Part shown: one piece after another, positions 45,420-53,830 of the stretch
Position numbering within the stretch: the stretch's first letter is position 1
How the letters are laid out: every line of letters begins with the position of its first letter
From: Lunularia cruciata
Lineage: Eukaryota; Streptophyta; Marchantiopsida; Lunulariales; Lunulariaceae
NCBI GenBank assembly: GCA_948567375.1
Contig: OX419756.1
Location: 37,586,333-37,650,332, forward strand
Length of the DNA stretch: 64,000 nucleotides
Direction: 5' to 3'
Position numbers and translations under genes: made by a program
The notes under the pieces: generated by a model
What the model was told of the DNA's origin: nothing
Seen by the model: the letters and a program-made list of their open reading frames with translations, nothing else
Database searches by the model: none

Positions 45420-46560
45420 TTTAGATTTGAGGGCAGACACCTGTTGCGTGTATGGGAGGATGGTAGATTGCGAGTAGTACCACTTCCAGCACAAAGACCA
45501 CAATTGGTCCATCATGCTCATGAAGAGCTAGGACATTTTGGATTAAAGCATACATATAGCTTACTCCAGAGTCATTATTGGTGGCGGGGTATGCACACCA
45601 AATTACAGTTGTTTGTTGCCAGATGTGTGGTTTGTGACCAAGTTAGAGCATCATTCAATGCTCCTACGCCAGTTACACCCATTACCTATCATGGGATTGG
45701 GTTACCGTTGGAGTTTGGGCTTTGCTAGACCTTTACTACTGAATGTGAGACATCATCGGTACGTTTTGGTGATGGTGGAGCACTTCTCCAAGTGGATTGA
45801 GTTGTTGGCACTTCCTGATAAGTCTAGTGAAGGGATAGCTTACTCGTTCCAGCTTACTCATTCTTGGAGTTCTTAGTCATTTTGGTGCACCAACTGAGGT
45901 TTTGACTGATCAGGGTACAAAGTTCTTGGGGGAGTTTCAAGTCTTGTGTGACAAGGCTTTGATTGATCACCGTACTACCTCCCAAGATCACCCTAAGGCA
46001 GATGGCTTAGTAGAGAGAGTGGTTCAGATGGTGAAGAGAGGATTGCAAAAGTATGGTTTGTAGAGAGGCCACTTGGGAGATTGGGATCTCTAGTTACCTT
46101 GGTTGGCCATGGGCTATCCGGCAAGCCTCCTTAGCATCCTTCTCTTTGTACTTTCTACTCTAAGGATGAGATCTAGATTTACCAATAGCCATTTGTCAAG
46201 ATGCTACTATAGTTTTGGACTTGGATGACCCCAATGTATGGATGAGCACATGTATTCAACGGGCAGGGATCTTTCGGAGAGTGATGCCAATGGCCCTTTA
46301 GAACTTGGTGATTGCTCAACATAGAGATAATTTATGCTATGCTACCATTCAAGGAGGAGGTTATAGACCCTTGATCCATCAATTTCATCCAAGAGATTAT
46401 GTATATCTACAATTGACAACACCAACAACACTTGATGTTTCGACAGGCCAAACTATCTTGAGAGTGAGTGAGGTTTTGCCATCAGGAGTCCTTGTGTTAG
46501 AAGGATGTGATGGTGTTTTTTGGAAGGATCATGTGCGCAATTGTGCGCCATGCCACCTCC
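45420..46560 (+). pseudogene. R5 integrase
   Basis: Zinc-binding part: HHAHEELGHFGLKHTYSLL and CVVCDQV (HHCC complete). Core: YVLVMVEHFSKWIELLALPDKS, then a frame change and LTDQGTKFLGEFQ (Asp present) and HPKADGLVERVVQMVKRGL (Glu present). A degraded stretch (46060-46300) is followed by a C-terminal segment (46305 on) with QFHPRDYVYLQ. A small beta-rich part (GVLVLEGCDGVFWKDHVRNCAPCHLPNID) leads into the PHD-like finger. Several stops and frame changes are present. Confidence 0.8.
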
Positions 46561-46610
46561 CAAACATTGATGGTACTATGGACCCAAGCTTGGCACTTGT
46601 ACGTGCAGGC

Positions 46611-46760
46611 TTGAGGTGTATGTTATGTGGCTCTTCTGGTGGAGCTGCTACTATGTTAGTGTATGATAGCTGTTTGAGAGGATGGGATATGGCATGTATG
46701 ACTCCTCCCCTCATGGTGGTTCCTCAGGGATAGTGGTTATGTCCTAGATATATTTGACCT
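46611..46760 (+). pseudogene. R5 integrase C-terminal PHD-like finger
   Basis: The reading CMLCGSSGGAATMLVYDSC, then LRGWDMACMTPPL and WLCPRY, follows the PHD consensus (C-x2-C, MLxCDxC, GWHxxC, xPPL, WxCPxC). Cys codons at 46617 and 46626 start it. Ligand 3 (Cys) is Tyr, ligand 5 (His) is Asp, the last Cys is Tyr, and a stop sits at 46731-46733. PHD fingers read histone H3 tails. In this position, where chromoviruses carry a chromodomain, it may have steered integration. It could not fold with metal as it stands. Confidence 0.72.
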
Positions 46761-46926
46761 ATAGCTAGTTCATTCTTTATATGGTATAGATTGCAGATAG
46801 GCGACTAATAATGGGGCTCCATAGCACCCGGCCTCCTGATCTTTGCCCATTATAGGGTATACCATATACTTAGAGTAGATGGCTATCTGGAGTTAGAGGG
46901 ACCTAACCGCCAGCTAGGGGAGCGAT
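46761..46926 (+). other. R5 3' untranslated region and polypurine tract
   Basis: No coding potential. The last bases, agctaggggagcgat (46912-46926), are purine-rich and directly precede the LTR start TGTGGCACTT. Confidence 0.55.
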
Positions 46927-47484
46927 TGTGGCACTTTAGAGTCTTTGTATGACTTATGTGTGAGTTGTGCTTCTATAGTGTATGATGTTGACAACAATGT
47001 ATGTTGTGTAGCGATGTATATAAGCACGACATCTGTCATGTCATTTGTAGTGTCATATCTACATTGCTCGGACACAAGAGTTCCAGTGATAGTAGTTAGA
47101 GTTATTTTAGCAATTTCTCAAAGACTACTTTCAGACAGTCAGATTTTGTGTTTGGGGTACTGACTTCACGGTGGGACCCACCATCACTTTGCACCATTTG
47201 CACCGTCAAGTGTGCCATAAGCGGGACCGTTAGGGTTCAAACCTAGCTTGAGTCCAGGGGGTATACTTTCAAAGCACAGCTCTAGAGAGCTCACTTCTCT
47301 GATGTTGAGCCTTCGAGTTCCTAGCTATGGTGGACAGAGGCCGGCAAGCGTCACCTAGATTCTCTATGCTTGAGCGGGTGTGGCTTGACTGTAATCAGTG
47401 CCTAGTTGTTGGTAGTTTATAGAGTGACAGATCAAGTACTGATCTGAGTTGAGTTGAGTTGAGAGTGGTAAACAATCTGATTAT
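46927..47484 (+). repeat. R5 3' LTR, about 558 bp
   Basis: Starts TGTGGCACTTTAGAG after the purine tract. Its 3' half (47234-47480) matches the 5' LTR remnant (2640-2883). The end near aaacaatctgatta is set only by where the two copies stop matching. Confidence 0.75.
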
Positions 47485-47603
47485 TGTGGCACTTTAGAGT
47501 CTATATATGACGTATGTGTGAGTTGTGCTTCTATAGTGTATGATGTTGACAGTGATGTATGTTGTGTAGTGATGTATATACGCATGACACTTCCTCAAGC
47601 CGT
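47485..47603 (+). repeat. Second R5 LTR start, truncated
   Basis: The first part of the R5 LTR (TGTGGCACTTTAGAGTC, then gtgtgagttgtgcttctatagtg) is repeated immediately after the 3' LTR. It runs about 110 bases before the R3c LTR. Similarity fades near 47590, and the sequence beyond R3c (59323) does not continue it. Confidence 0.65.
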
Positions 47604-47627
47604 TGTCATTGGGAAAATAGCCCACGT

Positions 47628-50113
47628 TGTCGTGGGGAACGTTCGGTCTTGAGAGTGCGCCGAGCACATGGCTGCTTGTGCTTAGTTTTCTGACTCACCC
47701 TGAAGGTTTTGTTTTATCCTTGACTTTCATAAAACCAATCTTGTCATGCGAGGTTGGTGTTATGGTTTCTACCTCTGCTTGGTCTCATATCCTATTTTCT
47801 CGTCAGGTTCAAGCTATGGTTCGGGATCTGGCAGTTCATAGACCTAGGTCCGGTGGCCCTTTGATAAAATAAAATAAACAACAACTGAGTGATCTAACTG
47901 AACATAAATCCGGCACTCAGATCATTTAATTATGCTTTTCACCTGGACCAGACTAAGAGATCCTAGAATGGAGTTTCCTCAACTCTAGTCACAATTCATA
48001 ACACAAATCTGCTTCCAAGACTCATTTCACATTTTGAAAATTCCTATCCTGGTCCAAAACACAGTCCTAAGGCATCTCCAAAAGCCTTCAGCCCTTCAAG
48101 ACTCCTTTCACATTTTGAAAATTCCTATCCTGGTCCAAAACACAGTCCTAAGGCATCTCCAAAAGCTTTCAGCCCTTCAAAACTCCCTTCACATTTCGAA
48201 ATTTCTGTCCTGGTCCAAAACACAGCCCTCATGCATCTCCAAAAGCCTTCAGCCCTTCAAGACTCCTCTCACATTTTGGAAAGTTCTCTCCTGGTCCAAA
48301 ACACAGCCCTTAGGCATCTCCAAAAGCCTTCAGCCCTTCAAGACTCCTTTCACATTTTGAAAATTCCTATCCTGGTCCAAAACGCAGTCCTAAGGCATCT
48401 CCAAAACCTTCAGCCTTCAAGACTCCTTTCACATTTCGAAATTTCTCTCCTGGTCCAAGCACAGCCCTGCACTCTCACATTTCTAAATTCCTCTCTTGGT
48501 CCAAGCACAGCCCTGCACTCTCACATTTCAGAATTCCTCTCCTGGTCCAAACACAGCCTTGCACTCTCACATTTTGAAATTTCTCTCTTGGTCCAAGCAC
48601 AGCCCTGCACTCTCACATTTCGAAATTCCTCTCCTGGTCCAAGCACAGCCCTGCACTCTCACATTTCAGAATTCCTCTCCTCGTCCAAACACAGCCTGCA
48701 CTCTCACATTTTGAAATTGCTCTCTTGGTCCAAGCACAGCTTTGCACTCTCACATTTCGAAATTGCTCTCCTGGTCCAAGCACAACCATGCACTCTCACA
48801 TTTCGAAATTCCTCTCTTGGTCCAAGCACAGCCCTGCACTCTCACATTTCCAAATTCCTCTCCTGGTCCAAACACAGCCTGCACTCTCACATTTCGAAAT
48901 TGCTCTCTTGGTCCAAGCACAGCCCTGCACTCTCACATTTCCAAATTCCTCTCCTGGTCCAAACACAGCCTGCACTCTCACATTTTGAAATTGCTCTCCT
49001 GGTCCAAGCACAGCCCTGCACTCTCACATTTTGAAATTCCTCTCTTGGTCCAAACACAGCCTGCACTCTCACATTTCGAAATTGCTCTCCTGGTCCAAGC
49101 ACAGCCCTGCACTTTCAAGCCCCTTCCTGTCCAACTCGAAAATTCCTCTCCTCTGTGTGTGTTCCTCTGTCCAAACCCTCCAGCTTCTCGAGAATTTCTC
49201 CTCCTGCCAAACCCCCTTCTGTCCAACTCAAAAATTTCTCTCCTGTGTGTGTTCCTCTGTCCAAACCCTCCAGCTTCTCGAGAATTTCTCCTCCTGCCAA
49301 ACCCCCTCCTGTCCAACTCGAAAATTTCTCTCCTGTGTGTGTTCCTCTGTCCAAACCCTCCTGCTTCTCGAGAATTTCTCCTCTTGCCAAACCCCCTCCT
49401 GTCCAACTCGAAAATTTCTCTCATGTGTGTGTTCCTCTGTCCAAACCCTCCTGCTTCTCGAGAATTTCTCCTCCTGCCAAACCCTCTCCTGTCCAACTCG
49501 AAAATTTCTCTCCTGTGTGTGTTCCTCTGTCCAAACCCTCCAGCTTCTCGAGAATTTCTCCTCCTGCCAAACCCTCTCCTGTCCAACTCGAAAATTTCTC
49601 TCTTGTGTGTGTTCCTCTGTCCAAACCCTCCAGCTTCTTGAGAATTTCTCCTCCTGCCAAACCCTCTCCTGTCCAACTCGAAATTTCCTCTGTCCCTAAA
49701 AAGCCTTCCTGACTACTCCTTCATGATCATTCCAATCCCTTTCGATTCCCTTCCTTCCTGCCCACCTTCTGTCCTCTACCCCCAAACTCCTCCTGTCATT
49801 CTTGAAAAAAAGAACCCCTTGCTCTCTCGACACTCCTCTGTCCCTTTTCAAAAAAAACCCTACTCCTTTCTTCTCCTGAAAATTTCTGCCACTCCTCTCA
49901 AAATCCTCTGCCAAACCCTCTCAAAATCTTTTGGCATTTTGTGAAAACCCTCAGCCCTTCTCTGTCTCCTCACTTTCTCCCAAAACCAAGTAGCAAAACC
50001 ACACCCGAGACATATTATCATAAATCCCTGTTTCTTACAACAAATAAAAGAGAAAAGAAAATTTATCACACCAAAAGCCTCAAGGGTACACGTGGGCTTT
50101 TTTCCCGATGACA
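47628..50113 (-). repeat. R3b 3' LTR with three minisatellites
   Basis: Near identical to 53831-56369. It holds three successive arrays: a unit of about 81 bp (48030-48440), a unit of about 46 bp (48440-49110, cctggtccaagcacagccctg core) and a 90-bp unit (49120-49690, tccaactcgaaaatttctct core). Many overlapping ORFs here are readings of the arrays. Confidence 0.88.
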
Positions 50114-50128
50114 TTCACCCCCACCAAT
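50114..50128 (-). other. R3b polypurine tract
   Basis: On the minus strand ATTGGTGGGGGTGAA directly precedes the LTR start TGTCATCGGG. It corresponds to 34470-34484 in R3a. Confidence 0.8.
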
Positions 50129-50153
50129 CCTGTGCAGCCTTCGGTCTGCACCA

Positions 50154-52214
50154 TCAAGCCTCTAGAAATCTAGTGCAAACCTTCCTCCAAAACATGATCA
50201 GGTACTTCTTCCAAGTTGCTTCTTTTCTGTTACCTCCTTCTGCAACTCCAATATTGTGTTGGAACGTATCTCTCTTGTTCTCTTTCAAATCTTGCACTTT
50301 GTTGTAGAGCTTATGGTTTCTCACAAGTAACTTCTGATATCCTCCTGTTGCTGCTTTGGTAGGCTCTTGGATTCTAATACAAACATCTGCAATAGAGTCA
50401 TGCCATGCATTATGGAACCCCACAACCAAAAGTCTACTATTTCGTGATGCAACTTGGAGATTCTTTAGCTTCTTGAGAAAACTTTGCAGGCTGTTCTTGA
50501 AGGACCCCTGCTCCTCTTGCAAAATCTTGGCAGCTGCCTTTGAACTGGTCCCCAAAGCACAATATTTGTTCTTGGACTCCTGGAGCTGAAGTTCAATGCT
50601 CACCATTCTTTGTTCCATTTCTAGCCCCAACTCTTCTTTCTGCAATTTGTACAACTGTGCGTGCCCTTCACTCAATTGCTTCAGTGCACCGATATCGGTC
50701 AAAGCAGTGGTTTTATCCAAAAGCTGCATCTTCTCTTCAGCAAGTATTACTAGCTCCTGATCTGACCCTTTGAGAGTGTTGATATCCTTCATGAGTAGAC
50801 TAATTGTTGACAAAAACTCCTTCCTTTTGTTGGCAAGCTGTACTCTCTTCTGATCCAATAGCTTGAATGTACTTGTCCCTTCAGCCAACATTTCCTTTTC
50901 CTCCAAAACATCTTCTTGTACATCAACCAATTTGCCTTTTCTTCTGTTCTTCCTTCTTTGACAAGTCCTTTTGTGGCTTTGATTCGGTCTGGCCATTTCG
51001 CACCATATCGGCATCCATGAGCAGCAACTCAAGCTCTGCCTTCCTCTTCTTCTCTTCCTTCTTTTGGAAGGCTGCCTCTTCCTTCTTCTTCTTCTTCTCT
51101 TGCGCAGGTAGGCTTCCAATACCATTTCACCACTCTTGGTCTTCCTCATCTTCTCCATAAGTTCCTCACTAAGCTCACCTAGTCCTGTGTGAAACTTTCT
51201 CTCAATGTTTCCTTTCTCTGATTTCTTGCCCACCACCTTTTCCTTGTCCAATCCTCCTGTCTTAGACAACAAGAACAGATACTTTGCTTGCAACTTATCT
51301 TTCTCCTTACCAATAACCTTCTCAATATTGCTATTCCCATCCTCTTTGACTCTACCGCCTTCTTGCTCAGAGTCAGAACTTGATGCCACATAGCCTTTGA
51401 AGTCTTGTTCATTCAGTTGGTCAAGATTGAACTTCTGCCTCAAAGCTTTCTCATACTCCTGCAGCTTCTTAGGATCAACTTCATCATCAATTTTGTTGTC
51501 ATTGTGGCTGTAAGTACCTTGAGGTCCCTGCATTGCTTCCTTTGCTATCTGCTCCACCCCAAATTCAGATGAATATATTGTCAAAGACTTGACTTTCCCT
51601 CCTTTCAGTTGGAAAGAGCACAGCCCTAGAGGCAAGTCTAATGTTGTGGTGTGGCCCCAATCCATGTTTGTGAGTGCAAGTCTTTTAGTTCCCTGATTTG
51701 TGGTAGGAACCTTCTCCTCTTCATTTCGCACCTTTTTGGCATCACTCTCACTATCTGAAGATGATGACAACGAGCATGACTCTTCTTCCTCCTCTGCATC
51801 TTCATAAAGTCCTGATCCTTCTTCTTCTTCACCCAAAGGGAAAAACAAAGCCCTCATTTGATGCATTTTAAGTGGATCTTGTCTCAGTTCAGAAGGTAAC
51901 AAGTGAAGCAATGCTGCTTGAGAAGCAACACTATGAATCTGGTCATACCTTTCTTCATCTTTGTCAACTTCCACAGCTTCCTTACCAATGTCAGGACCTT
52001 TTGGTGAGAGATCTTCAGAATTCTCCTCCACACCTTCCGTCACATCTTCTCCTAAAAGAACTAGCTCCTTGCTAGACCCTTGTTGAGGAGTTTCTTCCTT
52101 GTCAGAGTCATCCAACCTGTTTCTGCTGAAGTGATTCCCTTGAAACCTCCATTCTCCCCTTAGACAGTCGTGCAAGATAAAATCAGCACCATGTTCTTCA
52201 GTTTTCTTCTTCAA
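50154..52214 (-). CDS. Captured host ORF (ESF1-like plus kinesin-14-like) fused to R3b gag
   Basis: 686 codons from the Met at 52214, in the same frame as gag; a single TGA at 52247-52245 separates them. Residues 1-130 are unassigned. About 133-375 resemble ESF1, a nucleolar pre-rRNA processing factor: an acidic/serine run, then KRLALTNMDWGH, KGGKVKSLTIYSSEFG, MQGPQGT, LRQKFNLDQLNEQDFKGYVAS and FHTGLGELSEELMEK. About 100 residues normally between the YE and KFN blocks are missing. From about 375 the ESF1 tail (AELELLLMDAD) is in another frame. Residues about 430-620 are coiled coil. About 624-645 (YQKLLVRNHKLYNKVQDLK) match the kinesin-14 neck just before the motor. No introns are seen, so capture was from spliced RNA. 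Function in the element is unknown. Confidence 0.75.
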   Translation of the reverse strand: MKKKTEEHGADFILHDCLRGEWRFQGNHFSRNRLDDSDKEETPQQGSSKELVLLGEDVTEGVEENSEDLSPKGPDIGKEAVEVDKDEERYDQIHSVASQAALLHLLPSELRQDPLKMHQMRALFFPLGEEEEGSGLYEDAEEEEESCSLSSSSDSESDAKKVRNEEEKVPTTNQGTKRLALTNMDWGHTTTLDLPLGLCSFQLKGGKVKSLTIYSSEFGVEQIAKEAMQGPQGTYSHNDNKIDDEVDPKKLQEYEKALRQKFNLDQLNEQDFKGYVASSSDSEQEGGRVKEDGNSNIEKVIGKEKDKLQAKYLFLLSKTGGLDKEKVVGKKSEKGNIERKFHTGLGELSEELMEKMRKTKSGEMVLEAYLRKRRRRRRKRQPSKRRKRRRGRQSLSCCSWMPIWCEMARPNQSHKRTCQRRKNRRKGKLVDVQEDVLEEKEMLAEGTSTFKLLDQKRVQLANKRKEFLSTISLLMKDINTLKGSDQELVILAEEKMQLLDKTTALTDIGALKQLSEGHAQLYKLQKEELGLEMEQRMVSIELQLQESKNKYCALGTSSKAAAKILQEEQGSFKNSLQSFLKKLKNLQVASRNSRLLVVGFHNAWHDSIADVCIRIQEPTKAATGGYQKLLVRNHKLYNKVQDLKENKRDTFQHNIGVAEGGNRKEATWKKYLIMFWRKVCTRFLEA

Positions 52215-52244
52215 TCTCTTCTCAAATTTATCTGCCTCTATTCC

Positions 52245-53700
52245 TCAAATAAAATGTTGCACACTCTTCTTGTCAATGGTAAGAGCTTTCCCTACCTTTG
52301 CTTTTGGTAGCCATTCCACCCCCGACTCCTTTACAGCAAACCCTGTATCATGAAACTTATGAGCGTACCAAGAATTTATACCAACCTTGCTTTCTTTCTT
52401 GGGCAATCTTTGAAATTGCGGGTCATGGTGAACTTGAGAAACCTGAGCATCTCCCACTAGAGGTCCATCTTGTCCCTGCCTCTTTGTTTCTCCTCCTTGA
52501 TATTTGTTCTTCTTCTTTTCCATCTCATCTAAATCTGTACTTTGTTTCATCTCACCCACTGCACTATACACACTAGGCCCAAAAGTAGCAATTGCCATAC
52601 CTACTTCACGTGTGCCCAAGTGTCTCTCCAGCAGTGCCTTCATGCCTCCTCTATTCCAGTTCAGCGGTATTGGCTCCCCAGTGTCAAAGAAGGCAACCTT
52701 CTTCATTCCGGGCTCTCCCACAAATTTCACCAGCTGCTTATGCAGCGCTTCTGATAGCTCATGGCAATCTCTCTTGGCATGACTTTTACTATCACACCAC
52801 ATGCACCCATAGAGCTGTCTCTTCTCTCCGATTGTTCTCGCAGTACTACTCCCACTCTGCAGCTGGTCGACCTTGGTGGTCAGAGCTTTCAGCCCCTCCA
52901 TTAGTAGTGATATATTGTCAACAGCTCCTTCCTTAGCCACCTCGCTCACTCGCTGTTCCATCTTCTCTCTCCCGGACCCAACCATGCTACTCCAAATAGG
53001 CGCTTTGGCTATTGCTTCTTCATCCAGCTCTCTCTGCCTCCGCTTGCGGCTTACCCAGACAACCGCCTCCTCAATCTTTCCCCACTCTACCGTTCCCAAC
53101 CGATCAGGTTGGAGCAAATCAAGTGCATACTCCAACTCATCCCGCAAACGACTATCTGCAGCTCGTAGAAAGTAGTTAGACCTCTGTAGTCTAATGGCCT
53201 CAGCTTCACAAGCTAATAGATGCCCCAGTCTCTTGTTAAACTCTCTTAGGAGATCTTGAGGCCCCAAGTTTTTACTCCTATCATTCACCCAATCCAAGAA
53301 CATGGACTGGGTGACCCGATCTGCATCCTGCAGCAAGAATTCCTCCTTCATCATCTGGGAGAACTCCTCCCATGTCTCTGCCCCTCTCACCAAGCCCTCA
53401 ACCACCTTCTTGATTTCAAGCTCCACCAGCTTAGGGAACCTTGCAATGGCAACCTTCTCATCAAGACCATGAAGCTTAACCTCTCTCCAGTAGACCTTCA
53501 GGTACTTAGTCACGTCCTTACCATCAAATTCCCCCCTGCTGGTCCACCACAGCACGCAAACATTTTGTGACTTGCAAAGACTGCACCTTCACCCTGTCTC
53601 TTTCCTCATCCTGATCCTTCATGGCTCTCATGGTTGCCATGACAATCAGTGAGATCTCTTGTTCCCTTGTCATAGCTGCAGATGAAGCCTCTGGGCCCAT
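52245..53700 (-). CDS. R3b gag
   Basis: Starts at 53700 like R3a gag (MGPEASSAAMTREQE). One extra base in a run of G (plus-strand C run at 53531-53536) shifts the frame. From 53555 the frame is open to 52245. Capsid-like part: YLKVYWREVKLHGLDEKVAIARF, then FLDWVNDRSKNLGPQDLLREF. The knuckle CMWCDSKSHAKRDC lies around 52810-52765. This gag is better preserved than R3a's, as expected if it acts in cis while enzymes are supplied in trans. It reads through a single TGA into the captured host segment. Confidence 0.82.
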
Positions 53701-53808
53701 CTATACCTCAGCACAGTTCACCTCCTCTCCACTTAGATCAGTCCAATCTGTCCTTGTTCCCTTCCCCAACTCCAACTAGTCGTAACGTCTAAGCACAAGC
53801 CTCGAGAT

Positions 53809-53826
53809 TCCCCAGCATGGTCGCCA
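53809..53826 (-). other. R3b primer binding site, probably tRNA-Arg-type
   Basis: TGGCGACCATGCTGGGGA on the minus strand, four bases inside the LTR end, one base different from R3a. Confidence 0.65.
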
Positions 53827-53830
53827 CTTA

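Larger units (their letters stand above)
2640..47484 (+). mobile_element. R5, Ty3/gypsy element encoding a DNA methyltransferase and PHD-like finger; host of nested insertions
   Basis: The R5 pieces are 2640-4139, 37122-37480, 39408-41130 and 41868-47484. They are separated by R3a (4-bp duplication gcgt), R1d (tgtcc/tgact) and a solo R4 LTR (tcagg, perfect). After removal of these, the order is 5' LTR remnant, leader, gag with two zinc knuckles, protease, cytosine-5 DNA methyltransferase, RT, RNase H, integrase, PHD-like finger, polypurine tract and 3' LTR. Gag, protease, most of the methyltransferase, RT and RNase H share one frame across the insertions. That supports a single ancestral polyprotein and the methyltransferase as a true internal domain. 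Many stops make it a dead copy. Confidence 0.85.

Noticed and set aside
48440..49110. CRISPR-like regular repeats
   Set aside because: Units are contiguous minisatellite copies without unique spacers, in a eukaryotic LTR.
48034..49699. Overlapping long ORFs on both strands in the R3b 3' LTR (also 54243-55967)
   Set aside because: The array periods (81, 90 bp) are multiples of three or are read through by chance, so several frames stay open at once. Repeated peptides mirror the DNA repeats and no start or domain is credible.
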